The notes under the pieces were generated by a model, which saw nothing but the letters and a program-made list of their open reading frames with translations, was not told where the DNA came from and searched no databases. The position numbers and the translations under genes are program-made. DNA of 64,000 nt from G963664115 sp965216035 (GTDB lineage Bacteria; Acidobacteriota; Terriglobia; 20CM-2-55-15): the NCBI GenBank assembly GCA_965216035.1, contig CBDCFM010000021.1, positions 62,001-126,000 of the forward strand, given 5' to 3'. This document shows positions 35,722-44,134 of the stretch, one piece after another; position 1 is the stretch's first letter, and every line of letters begins with the position of its first letter.

Positions 35722-37305
35722 CTAATTTGCCTGGCCGCTGCTGACGAATTCCGCGAAATCCGCCCATGGGTACACACGCCCCCCGTGGATGGGTGCGATG
35801 GTCGTGACATCCAGGTTGAGGCGCTGCACGTTGTTGTAGAAGGTTCTGTTGGCCGCCGCAACCGTGGTCGGCAGCGGCGCGTTCGGAGCCGGCGGCGTGA
35901 ACATGTCCGCTTCAACCAGAATCTTCTCCGTCGGGAGATACGCCATCAACATGCCCTGCACGTGAGCGAGCCCCTGCACGTTGTAGAGCTCCATCGTTCG
36001 CGTGCCATCGCTCAGCACATACTTCTGGCCCACCGTCTCGAAGGTATACCCTTCGGCGACCTCCTCCGGCGGAAAGAGGGACAGCCTGTCCGGTTTCAGG
36101 GTCCACGGCCGTATCCACAGCACCTCTGCGTAGTACGCGTGATTGGATTGCTGCATCACGATCGTCACGTTCTCCTGGTAAACATAGGCGCGGAGGCCGC
36201 CCAGGTGGTCCCAGTGGTGGTGCGTATTCACCAGATACCGTATCGGCTTGTCCGGAATCAGCCGCTTCACTTCCGCGATCACGGCCAATGACCGCTCCTC
36301 ATTGAGTGGCGCCTCGACGACGGTGATGAAGTCTTGGAACTCGACGGCCACGCTCGCGTGCGACCCGCCGCCCACGTGCCACACTCCCGCCGCCACTTCC
36401 TGCGACTCCACACGGACCGGGGGAACCGTTGCCTGCCGCACCGCGGCGGGCAACGGCAGGGCGGCGCCGCTCACGTTCGCCTGGACGTTGCTGACGGTGA
36501 GGCCAAACGAATTGTGCCCGCCGCTCACGTTCACGCCTGCCCCTTCCAGATCATCATCAAGATCGTGGTGCGCATGGAAACCGGCGGGAAACATCACGCC
36601 GTCAAAATCCTGGTAGTCGCTGTAGACCATCTCGTAATACAGGTCCCCGACGACGGGATTGGGAAACCACGTTTGGATCCGTTCCACCAGATTCTCGTCG
36701 TTGATCGCGCACTGCACCCGGTACTTCCCGAGCACCAAGAACGAGACGGCCCTGATCCGACCCTTGCCTTGTTCGTTCCGCGTGGCGGCGATCGGGTTGG
36801 CCCCTAGAGCCAGCGCGGCCTTGAGACAGCCGTGCGGGGTGAGCCAGAGCTCGAGCTGCCGCTGCTCCCCTTCGGCCGGCGCCGGAACTTCCGTGGTGCC
36901 CTCCAAGTTCCAGGCGTAGGTGCCGCTGACCATGTATGTCCGACGCTGCTCCCCCTCGATCGGCGTGGTGATCAAAGGCGCATTGCCTCCCCCGATCGGT
37001 CCACCCTCGCCCGTTCCCTGCCGGAACGTGAGCTCCTCCCTCGAAGATCCGGACTCGTAGTCAATGGTCCGCGTGTAGCTGGTCAGCTCATAGGCCGGCC
37101 AGTCCTGCGCTGGAGAATAATTCTGCCCCACAGCCGTCGTGTAGCCGCTCGTCCCGGAGTACCGGATGGACGTCAGGTTGTCGCCGCCCATCGCTGTGAG
37201 CGCCGTCTGCGCGAGGGTCCGGGCGTCGGGTTCCTGGGCGACTCCACCCCCGAGGATCACAACCGGCAGAACCGCAACGAGAAGAATCCAGACTGTGCTT
37301 CTCAT
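35722..37305 (-). CDS. Secreted MBL-fold metallo-hydrolase
   Basis: 527 aa. Signal peptide (VWILLVAVLPVVILGGGVA); N-terminal ~280 residues of an outer-membrane-lipoprotein-like beta domain; C-terminal metallo-beta-lactamase fold with the metal motif NTHHHWDHLGG, a further VEADMFTPP (bridging Asp) and a late APIHGGRVYPW histidine. This two-domain type is common in Acidobacteriota and resembles the enzymes annotated as SoxH/quinoprotein-relay hydrolases; the substrate is unknown. ATG at 37305 has AAGGAGGAG just upstream. Confidence 0.88.
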   Translation of the reverse strand: MRSTVWILLVAVLPVVILGGGVAQEPDARTLAQTALTAMGGDNLTSIRYSGTSGYTTAVGQNYSPAQDWPAYELTSYTRTIDYESGSSREELTFRQGTGEGGPIGGGNAPLITTPIEGEQRRTYMVSGTYAWNLEGTTEVPAPAEGEQRQLELWLTPHGCLKAALALGANPIAATRNEQGKGRIRAVSFLVLGKYRVQCAINDENLVERIQTWFPNPVVGDLYYEMVYSDYQDFDGVMFPAGFHAHHDLDDDLEGAGVNVSGGHNSFGLTVSNVQANVSGAALPLPAAVRQATVPPVRVESQEVAAGVWHVGGGSHASVAVEFQDFITVVEAPLNEERSLAVIAEVKRLIPDKPIRYLVNTHHHWDHLGGLRAYVYQENVTIVMQQSNHAYYAEVLWIRPWTLKPDRLSLFPPEEVAEGYTFETVGQKYVLSDGTRTMELYNVQGLAHVQGMLMAYLPTEKILVEADMFTPPAPNAPLPTTVAAANRTFYNNVQRLNLDVTTIAPIHGGRVYPWADFAEFVSSGQAN

Positions 37306-37744
37306 GTCTCCTCCTTCGAGATCGATGACGGCGAGGCGCCGAGTGTGCATCCTCATCGACAATCGAGGTCAATCGAGAAAAGACGATGACGCGGGTGGCC
37401 GTGGTGGTCTTCGCGTCGGGATCAGACGACACGATCATTCTCCAACTCGCTCCCGTCTCCGTCTTGAACGGAAGGTCGTCGCCTTCTGGCGTTCGTCGAA
37501 CTATGCCGTAGCCATTTCACCATACATAACCGGCACCGGTCGAGGAATTCGAAATTTCGCGCGCGCGAATAATGGGCATATTTGACCGAGGAGCAACGCC
37601 GGCAGACGGGATGTCCCGCCTTGGAATTGTTTCGCGAATTACTGTTACAGGACACTAGCTGCACCCGGACCCTCGGGTGTATAAAGGTGCCTTCCGGGGA
37701 AGGCAAGTCGGAAATCCCGGCTAGCAGGAAGTAGGAGGCAAGGC
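37306..37744. other. Divergent intergenic region, no gene seen
   Basis: Separates the MBL gene (minus) from the DUF3500 gene (plus), so should hold both promoters. The sequence near 37560-37700 is less GC-rich; the plus gene has AGGAGGCAAGG immediately before its ATG. No RNA gene, repeat or convincing promoter boxes recognised. Confidence 0.5.
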
Positions 37745-38866
37745 ATGAAGACGCTTCGATTGGCCACTTGTGGTGTGTTCTCGCTCGCGGCGATTGCGAT
37801 GGTCGCCTGGTCGGCCAGCGCGGCCGTCGCGTCTCCAGAAGCCACCGAGCAGGCTCCGTCATCCGCGGCAACCTTGGCCGACACTATGGCAGAGGCGGCG
37901 ACTGCATTCCTGGCCGCGCTCACACCGGACCAGCACGCCAGCGCGAGCCTGTCGTTCAACCATGAGGAACGGCTCAACTGGCAAGAGTCGCCGGGGCCGC
38001 GCCAAGGTGCTCGGCTCAGGGATCTCGACCCCGAACAGCGTGACCTGGCGATGGACCTGCTGCGGACTGGTGTGAGCGACGTGGGCTGTCAAAAGGTGCA
38101 AATGCTCCTCGCCCGCGAACCCGTCCTTAGCGCGTTACAGCGGAGCGAAGAGGGCCGGAATCTGCGCTCTCCCGACCTTTACTATGTAGCGATCTGGGGC
38201 ACGCCCTCCACCGAACAGACATGGGGCTGGCGTTTTGAAGGCCATCACATCTCGCTCAACTACACCGTCGCCGGAGGACAGGAGGTCGTCGCCGCTCCTC
38301 TCTTTCTGGGGGCGCAGCCGGCTGACCTCGAATTCGCTGAGCTAGAGGGCGAGGCACTTGCCGCCACCGAACAGATCCCGGCCGCGCTGGCCGCCCGGGT
38401 CTTGTCCGGCGAGGAAGACAAAGCCCGTGCACTGGTCCGGTCGCTCGACGCGCAGCAGCGCGCGGTCGCGGTCTTCGTGCGCGACGACGAACGAGATGCC
38501 GACATGATCTCTGGGATCGGCACCCCGAAAGCCGAGCCCATCACGCCGTTGGGACTTCACGGTCGTGATATGTCCGAGGAGCAAAACACCCTCTTGTCTG
38601 CGCTGGTCGAGGAATACCTGTCGACGATGCCGGCGGATGTGGCGGCGGAGCGCACCGCGGATCTCCTGGGACCCAAGGTCGACGAGATCGCGTTTGCGTG
38701 GGTGGGCGGCACAGAGCCCGGTGAGTGGCACTATTACACGGTGCAGGGCCCGACGTTTCTCATCGAATACGCCAACGCGCGGAACAACCTAACGAATCAC
38801 ATCCACACGATCTGGCGTGACTTCGAAGGCGACTTCGGTGCGGACCTGCTGAACGATTCTCAGTAG
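37745..38866 (+). CDS. DUF3500-family secreted protein
   Basis: 373 aa. Signal peptide (VFSLAAIAMVAWSASAAVA), then the DUF3500 pattern: FLAALTPDQHASASLSFNHE, LRTGVSDVGCQKVQMLL, YVAIWGTPSTEQTWGWRFEG, HHISLNYTV, APLFLGAQPADL, and a C-terminal GEWHYYTVQGPTFLIEYANA with NHIHTIWRD. Function of DUF3500 is not established; the conserved His/Trp-rich sites suggest ligand binding. ATG at 37745 with a strong AGGAGG-type site. Confidence 0.9.
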   Translation: MKTLRLATCGVFSLAAIAMVAWSASAAVASPEATEQAPSSAATLADTMAEAATAFLAALTPDQHASASLSFNHEERLNWQESPGPRQGARLRDLDPEQRDLAMDLLRTGVSDVGCQKVQMLLAREPVLSALQRSEEGRNLRSPDLYYVAIWGTPSTEQTWGWRFEGHHISLNYTVAGGQEVVAAPLFLGAQPADLEFAELEGEALAATEQIPAALAARVLSGEEDKARALVRSLDAQQRAVAVFVRDDERDADMISGIGTPKAEPITPLGLHGRDMSEEQNTLLSALVEEYLSTMPADVAAERTADLLGPKVDEIAFAWVGGTEPGEWHYYTVQGPTFLIEYANARNNLTNHIHTIWRDFEGDFGADLLNDSQ

Positions 38867-39285
38867 CCGGTACTTCGCCATCCCCGACCATCAGGCGACA
38901 CCTGTGCTTCGCCAAAACCCATCCGACGATCGCAAGGCTTGAAAATTCAATGAATTGCGGGACAAATTAGTACGTGCCATCCTGACCTCGTTTCCCAGAG
39001 AAAAACGGCCTTCGAGCCAAATCTCCCTCAAAAACCCCCTCCAGAAATCGCTTCTGAGAGGTTTTCTTGACGCGGGAGGTACTGCAGTACCCTCGGAATC
39101 AATCTCGAAGTCGGTTGCGGACGCCCCAAGGAAAAGCGCGGCCGACCGAGGGTTTTGGGTCTTGGTATCTCGACTTGGGCAGGATAATTAGGTCCCGGAT
39201 CGGGCAATCTCAGCGACCATGCCTGAGATCAGAAGACCCTGAAATTTCAATGGATTGCCACATTTGATTAGTAATTCGCCACCCA
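38867..39285. other. Intergenic stretch with a short direct repeat
   Basis: No gene found. Two related ~40-bp segments, at 38938-38977 (AAAATTCAATGAATTGCGGG, ACAAATTAGTA) and 39240-39282 (AAATTTCAATGGATTGCCAC, TTGATTAGTAATTCGCCAC), frame this stretch; a third relative is at 45454-45500. The second one directly precedes the group II intron. Confidence 0.55.
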
Positions 39286-39743
39286 GTGCGTCGAGCGAAG
39301 GCTGGCCTGTTCAGTGGGAGACAGTCCCACCGGGGTAGAAGTCAGAGCCCCGTAGCCAGAGTCCCATCCGTGGAGGAAACGAAACGGATGAAGCGGGCTG
39401 ACAAAGCCATCCTCGGGATGGTGAGCAAGTTCTCGGGCCGTAACGCGAGTGAACTCAGACGTAGCCCCGTAAGAATTCAAGTTCCGGAGGCCGAGCCCGT
39501 TGTGTGGGGGCGAAGGCCGCGTGATGTGTCGCAGACTGACTGATGAGACATGTCGCTCCGGCGGGGTGGTAGAGACGGCACGAGGACAAGGGCAGGCTAA
39601 GCAACTGGAGAAGCCGTCCTCGTCCCGACCGAGAAATCGGCGGAAGCAAGGCACATCCTATAACCGGTAACCGCCGGGAAATGGATGGAAGACGAGACGG
39701 TGGCGGCTAGGTTTGCAGTAGTGATGAAGCGGGGTAACGCCTG

Positions 39744-39890
39744 TTGAGCGAAGGAACCTTGCTGTACATGATGTCGAAGCCAATGATGGGAGGCAGGGGT
39801 GAACTGATAAACGCACCCGGCAATCTGCAAGACCTGAGGCGACGACTATACCTCAAGGTGAAGGCTGAATTGTCTTGGCGCTCTTGGCCG
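39744..39890 (+). pseudogene. Group II intron reverse transcriptase/maturase, N-terminal stub
   Basis: About 50 codons with the N-terminal signature of bacterial group II intron RTs: APGNLQDLRRRLYLKVKAEL followed by SWRSW. After this the frame loses similarity and the fingers, palm (YxDD) and maturase domains are absent; the sequence passes almost directly to domain V. Splicing in trans by another maturase would be the only way for this intron to act. Confidence 0.68.
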
Positions 39891-39995
39891 AGTCTTCGAC
39901 AGGAAGTGGTGGCGTACCGGGTGGTCCGTTTTCGGCCACTCTGTACAGCGGCTTCCCTTCGATAGGTCTCATAACCCTTGTGGCGAAGTGTGCAG

Positions 39996-40031
39996 GAGCG
40001 CGTAGTGCGGGAAATCCGCATGCTGCGTGCG
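39996..40031 (+). other. Group II intron domain V
   Basis: 36-nt hairpin: catalytic-triad-like GAGC, lower stem CGCGTAG paired with CTGCGTG (two wobbles), two-base bulge (TG), upper stem TGCGG/CCGCA closed by a GAAA-type loop. This is the best conserved part of any group II intron and the strongest support for the call. Confidence 0.7.
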
Positions 40032-40150
40032 ATGTGGCGGGCGCTGGAAACGGAGCCACGGCTATTCCTAAACGGGCACGAAGGTGGAAACGCCGGATAC
40101 AGCCAAGGAGTTGCCTACGGGTCACCGCGCCAGTGCTCGACCCTACCAGG

Positions 40151-40441
40151 TATCAGCAGGGTCTGACGAATATGGCAGCACTGGAAATGTCGTCGTATGG
40201 GCGTTATGTCAACCCGCGCGCGGCCGCAGGCCGTCGGGCGGGGGATTCAAGGCAGGATTTTTCGGCAGTTGGAAGAGATACTGAAACGAACGCATCGCGA
40301 ACGCGAATCTTAAGAATCGACAGGATCTGCAACGCAGCATTCTGGATCTATCCGCGCAGCGGATTTAGTTCAACACCCATACGGCGACACTGTCCGGGCT
40401 CCGATAGTGTTCAGACCCTGCTTGTTCCGCTTATCCGCATC
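40151..40441. repeat. Inverted pair of the dispersed ~100-bp repeat (copies 2 and 3)
   Basis: A plus-strand copy at 40151-40241 (GCAGGGTCTGACGAATATGG ... AACCCGCGCGCGGCCGCAGG) and a minus-strand copy at 40371-40441 (reads GCGGATAAGCGGAACAAGCA, GGGTCTGAAC on the minus strand) face each other across ~130 bp of unassigned sequence. Together they fill most of the gap between the intron and the sugar dehydrogenase gene; no gene is seen in 40076-40485. Confidence 0.65.
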
Positions 40442-40485
40442 GAATCTGACTGAAAGCCGAACCAGTACCCGGCTAGGCTCTCTCA

Positions 40486-41619
40486 CTAAGACCGCGGAGC
40501 CGTGAGCATGAGCAAAGTACCTTGTCCACCACGGCCTTCACGACCATCCTCGAGCAGCCATAGCGAACCATCTGGACCTTGCTCCACGGCTCGAATGCGC
40601 CGGCCCATGTCAAACCGTTCTGCTTCGCGCGCCGACTCACCGTCGAATTCTATTCGCACGAGCGACTCCGACGACAGACCGCCGATAAACGCATCGCCCT
40701 GCCACTGTGGAAACTCGTTACCGCTATAGAAAACCAAGCTCGACGGAGAGATGACGGGATTCCAGAATACGGCCGGCGCTGAAAAATCAGGCCGCGTGTC
40801 GTGATCGGGAATCGGCGTGCCGTCATAGTGATCGCCATTCGATACGATCGGATAGCCGTAGTTCGCCTCCCGCTGCACAAGATTGAGCTCGTCGCCCCCC
40901 TCCGGCCCCATTTCCACATCCCAGAGTTGGCCCGACTGATCGAAGGCCAGCCCCAACGGGTTGCGGTGCTCGAGCGACCAGATCTCCGCTGTCACGCCGC
41001 CGCGCCCAAAAAACGGATTGTCGGTCGGAATCGAGCCATCATCGTTGAGTCGCAAAACCTTGCCTAGATTCGCCTCCATATCCTGGGCCGGATCGAATTT
41101 CTGGCGGTCGCCAGAGCTGATCCAAAGGTAGCCGTCAGGTCCGAAGACGATCCTGTGGCCGAAATGACCTCGCCCAGTAACCTTAGGCACGTGCCGCCAG
41201 AGGATTTCGAGGTTCTCGAGCCTGCCGCCGTTTCCAGTCAATGCCAACTGCGCACGCGCGACCACCGCGCCGCGTGCATCGTTTTCGCCGGCCTCGACGT
41301 AGCTCAGGTAGATCAGATTATTTTGGGCAAAGCCCGGATGGAGCACGATGTCGCCTAAGCCGCCCTGGCCGCCATGATCAACGGCCGGTACGCCGGTAAC
41401 TTCGCCGACACTTCCATCACCGCTACGCAGTTTGATCGCGCCGCCTGCTTCGCTTACTAACAGCCGACCGTCAGGAAGAAACTCCAGTGCCCATGGCTCG
41501 TCAAACTGGCCGAGCGTGGTTATCGTGAACGCATCATCCTGCGCATTTCCGGAGCAAGCAACTAGCCCAAAGATAAAGATGATGTAGCCAACAGTTTTCA
41601 GTTTTCCAAACACTTTCAA
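40486..41619 (-). CDS. PQQ-dependent sugar dehydrogenase-like lipoprotein
   Basis: 377-aa member of the glucose/sorbosone dehydrogenase (GSDH, soluble aldose dehydrogenase) family. Lipoprotein signal with FGLVAC (Cys22). Propeller motifs: LDEPWALEFLPDGRLLVSE-like start (FDEPWALEFLPDGRLLVSEA), GGQGGLGDIVLHPGF, RGHFGHRIVFGPDGYLWISS (contains the PQQ-site histidine/arginine region), EIWSLEHRNPLGLAFD and EMGPEGGDELNLV. Predicted to oxidise an aldose in the periplasm with PQQ. Small SD (AGGATTG) before ATG at 41619. Confidence 0.9.
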   Translation of the reverse strand: MKVFGKLKTVGYIIFIFGLVACSGNAQDDAFTITTLGQFDEPWALEFLPDGRLLVSEAGGAIKLRSGDGSVGEVTGVPAVDHGGQGGLGDIVLHPGFAQNNLIYLSYVEAGENDARGAVVARAQLALTGNGGRLENLEILWRHVPKVTGRGHFGHRIVFGPDGYLWISSGDRQKFDPAQDMEANLGKVLRLNDDGSIPTDNPFFGRGGVTAEIWSLEHRNPLGLAFDQSGQLWDVEMGPEGGDELNLVQREANYGYPIVSNGDHYDGTPIPDHDTRPDFSAPAVFWNPVISPSSLVFYSGNEFPQWQGDAFIGGLSSESLVRIEFDGESAREAERFDMGRRIRAVEQGPDGSLWLLEDGREGRGGQGTLLMLTAPRS

Positions 41620-41936
41620 TCCTCCTAGCCGTGAAAGCAGTGCAGGTTTTGGCTCAAGCCGAGCGGCGCCCTATCCACTCAAACGGCAAATAGATGTTCC
41701 ACCGCTGTGCAGTTTCCACCGATCCGCCCGTTTCTCCGTGCTCTTGGGGATTTGATCGTCGATGCCCGAAGGTGGGCCAGCTTGCGCCTCGTTGTAACTT
41801 CAATGATACTCCTGAGTTCGGGCTACAGTTTTGACTTTCTGGGATATGAAATCAACGCGGCGGGGCTGGCCGGAGCCGCCCCGCCCACAGTTGAGCGGTG
41901 TGTCGTACGTGTAATCCGGCTTTACGAGCAAGGTAG
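41620..41936. other. Intergenic stretch, no gene recognised
   Basis: Upstream of the sugar dehydrogenase gene; probably holds its promoter. A 78-codon open frame (41707-41943) has no recognisable features and runs into the dispersed repeat, so I do not call it. Confidence 0.45.
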
Positions 41937-42038
41937 CGGATAAGCGGAACAAGCGGGGTCTGGCAACTATCGGGGCGCTGACAGTGTCGTCCTATGGGCG
42001 GTATGTCAACCCGCGCGCGGCCGCAGGCCGTCGGGCGA
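41937..42038 (+). repeat. Dispersed ~100-bp repeat, copy 4
   Basis: GCGGATAAGCGGAACAAGCG then GGGTCTGGCAACTATCGG, TGACAGTGTCGTCCTATGGG and AACCCGCGCGCGGCCGCAGG. The most complete copy on the plus strand; ends in the CGGCC-GCA-GGCCG hairpin. It is followed 36 bp later by the IS30 copy B end. Confidence 0.75.
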
Positions 42039-42073
42039 CTTCGAACAGGGAATTCTCACTGGGCGCTAATGGC

Positions 42074-43313
42074 TGCCAGCTCAACCGGTCGATGCAACAC
42101 CTGCATTAAGTGTCTCTGCTGGAGTTGCAAACTCCAGCGTCTTGCGGGGCCGCGTGTTGAGCTTCCTTGCAATCTTGTCCAGATGCTCCTGAGAGTGTAC
42201 CGATAAGTCCGTCCTTTTGGGAAAGTACTGTCGGAGGAGACCATTTGTGTTTTCGTTCGAACCGCGTTGCCAAGGACTTTTTGGATCACAGAAGTACACG
42301 GCAATATCGGTCGCCAGAGTGAACCGCTTGTGATCGGCCATTTCCAGACCGCGATCCCAAGTCAGCGATTTGTAAAGTTCCGTGGGTAGTTTCCGAGCGT
42401 GTTCGATCAGTGTCGATACGACGGTCTCGGTGTCCTTACTGGAGACTTTCGCCAGCATCACGTAACGGGAGTGACGTTCGACCAGGGTCGCAATGTGGGT
42501 GTTCTTTGATCCGGCAATCAGATCGCCTTCCCAGTGACCCGGTACGGCGCGATCTTCCACTGAAGCGGGACGCTCACGGATCGATATGACGTCGTTGATC
42601 TGCCCCCCACCCCGGCCTTTCAAGCTCGCGTGCCGGGACCGGCGAATCGTGCGTCTGGAGCGCAGATACTGAGTGAGCTCTTTCTTCAGAGCCCCGCGGG
42701 CCTGAATAAAAAGGCTGCGATAGATGGTTTCGTGTGACACGCGAAGCGACTCGTCTTCCGGCCAGGTGCGTTTCAGCCAGCCCGCAATCTGTTCCGGCGA
42801 CCAGTCCTCGATGAGCTTCTCTTCAACCCGCTGCCGCAACTGGGGACAACGGGTCAGCCGGCAGGGCTTCGGACGGCGCGCACGCTCCCATGCCTGCTCA
42901 TCGGCCTCCGAGGCCCGATAGTTATCATAGCCTCCATTACGAGAGATCTCCCGGCTCACTGTCGATGGGTTCCGGCCCAGTGACCGAGCGATAGTTCGCA
43001 TCGATCGCCGGGCTGCAAGGCCTCGGGAAATCTCTTCACGCTCGACCAGAGTCAGGGCCTGAGGTGCGCGGCGTCGAGCTCGGGGACGGATACCTCCGTG
43101 GCGCGACAGCACTGCGTACACCGACGACGACTCTCTACCCAGCAGACGTGCAATCACCTTGGAAGACTCCCCTCGCTCCCGTCGATTCCACACTTCGGCC
43201 AGCTCTGCCAACGTAAAGCCCCGCCGACTGCTCTGTTGTTTCTTCCTTCTTTTCTTGGGCATACACTTCACCTCTCCTTTTATGTGAAGTGTTGCATCGA
43301 CCCCTTGAAATCA
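42074..43313 (-). mobile_element. IS30-family element, copy B (diverged subtype)
   Basis: Ends TGCCAGCTCAACCGGTCGAT (42074) and the inverse of TGATTTCAAGGGGTCGATGC (43313); 1240 bp. It is clearly a different subtype from copies A, C and D (many amino-acid differences, different spacer before the gene) and lies in the opposite direction. Flanking dinucleotides GC/CC do not form a perfect duplication, so the ends may be off by a base. Confidence 0.85.
42081..43262 (-). CDS. IS30-family transposase, copy B
   Basis: 393 aa, same architecture as the other IS30 copies: HTH (TLAELAEVWNRRERGESSKV), LTLVEREEISRGLAARRSMR, STVSREISRNGG, and DDE residues in GHWEGDLIAGSKNTHIA, SLTWDRGLEMADH and QRGSNENTNGLLRQYFPK. 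ATG at 43262 follows GAGGTGAAG. No internal stops; appears intact. Confidence 0.92.
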   Translation of the reverse strand: MPKKRRKKQQSSRRGFTLAELAEVWNRRERGESSKVIARLLGRESSSVYAVLSRHGGIRPRARRRAPQALTLVEREEISRGLAARRSMRTIARSLGRNPSTVSREISRNGGYDNYRASEADEQAWERARRPKPCRLTRCPQLRQRVEEKLIEDWSPEQIAGWLKRTWPEDESLRVSHETIYRSLFIQARGALKKELTQYLRSRRTIRRSRHASLKGRGGGQINDVISIRERPASVEDRAVPGHWEGDLIAGSKNTHIATLVERHSRYVMLAKVSSKDTETVVSTLIEHARKLPTELYKSLTWDRGLEMADHKRFTLATDIAVYFCDPKSPWQRGSNENTNGLLRQYFPKRTDLSVHSQEHLDKIARKLNTRPRKTLEFATPAETLNAGVASTG

Positions 43314-43356
43314 CCCCGGTTCCCGGACTGTGACCTTCGTTGCAAATCCAATCGTT

Positions 43357-43378
43357 TCCCAGAAGCCGACTTCTGGGA
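43357..43378. repeat. Perfect hairpin, repeated nearby
   Basis: TCCCAGAAG-CCGA-CTTCTGGGA, a 9-bp perfect stem with a 4-base loop. A second, slightly imperfect copy (TCCCAGAAG-TCGG-CTTCTGCGA) at 44071-44092 lies on the other side of the DUF3237 gene. No T-run follows, so not a standard terminator. Confidence 0.6.
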
Positions 43379-43536
43379 CCCCTAAGTGTTCACTATTTCT
43401 AAACACATGGTGACTTTTCAGAACCCATCCGAGAACCCGCCATAGAGCCCCGTCGTCATGCTGCGAGTCACGCCGGCTGATGATAGGATAGGCGGCTGAC
43501 ACCAACGTGTTCAACAAAGCAAAGTGAGGGTTCACA

Positions 43537-43977
43537 ATGAGGGGCGAGAAGATCTACGAGTACGATCTCGATGTGACGGGAATGACGGATTACGGCGTGA
43601 CCTTGGAGGCAGTTCTCTCGGGCAAAGAAAAGGTCCCACCGCAAGGGCTTCGCATCGACATCGCCTTCGAGGGCCGGGCTACAGGCCGCTTGGCGGGCCG
43701 TGTACGGGGCGTCGACTATGCGCGGATGCGAGCCGATGGCCGCGTCGACCTTGACGTTCGCACCGTGATTGAAACCGAAAACGGTTCCAGGATTGCGCTC
43801 TCCGCTGACGGCGTGGCAGTGCCGCGCGCTGCTGAGCCGATCGGGGATTTGTCTGAGAACGTAAGTCTCAGCACGGCGGCGGAGGACTACGCCTGGGTCA
43901 ACGCTCGACAGGTGTGGGGAGTTGGGACCGTGAATTTCGCAGTTGGCAAAGTTCACATCGACGCATACATGCAGTGA
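43537..43977 (+). CDS. DUF3237-family protein
   Basis: 146 aa, small beta-barrel of the DUF3237 family: DIAFEGRATGRLAGRVRGVD, YARMRADGRVDLDVR, RIALSADGVAV and a final NARQVWGVGTVNFAVGKVHI. No signal peptide; function not established. It stands alone between IS30 copies B and C, flanked by two copies of a CCCAGAAG hairpin, and its ATG has GTGAGGG about 7 nt upstream. Confidence 0.85.
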   Translation: MRGEKIYEYDLDVTGMTDYGVTLEAVLSGKEKVPPQGLRIDIAFEGRATGRLAGRVRGVDYARMRADGRVDLDVRTVIETENGSRIALSADGVAVPRAAEPIGDLSENVSLSTAAEDYAWVNARQVWGVGTVNFAVGKVHIDAYMQ

Positions 43978-44134
43978 ATTGCCAGCGGCCTTCGCTGATA
44001 GGTCCTCACTGACGCCGCAGCGTTTATCTATTCTCAACGTCCCTGCGGCAGTCGGATCCGCCGCATAGGGTCCCAGAAGTCGGCTTCTGCGAAGTAGCCG
44101 AGGCAGAGATGACGGGTCGGTGCCTGTTAAATCC

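Larger units (their letters stand above)
39286..40075 (+). mobile_element. Group II intron, internally deleted
   Basis: Begins with the canonical GTGCG at 39286 followed by GC-rich stem-loops (GUGGGAGACAGUCCCAC at about 39313), a reverse-transcriptase start 458 nt in, and a domain V/VI-like 3' end. Domain V: GAGC at 39996-39999, a TGCGG-GAAAT-CCGCA hairpin and a matching lower stem. Domain VI-like GTGGC...GCCAC stem at 40034-40058 then GGCTATTCCTA. At ~790 nt it lacks nearly all of the ORF (normal 2-2.5 kb). The exact 3' end is uncertain. Confidence 0.72.

Noticed and set aside
40076..40150. Continuation of the group II intron to the dispersed repeat
   Set aside because: Domain VI-like stem ends near 40060; no structure beyond about 40075 supports a longer intron.
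41707..41943. 78-codon open frame before the dispersed repeat
   Set aside because: No start context or family features, and it runs into a repeat.
43357..43378. Rho-independent terminator
   Set aside because: Good hairpin but no T-run on either side; recorded only as a repeated hairpin.
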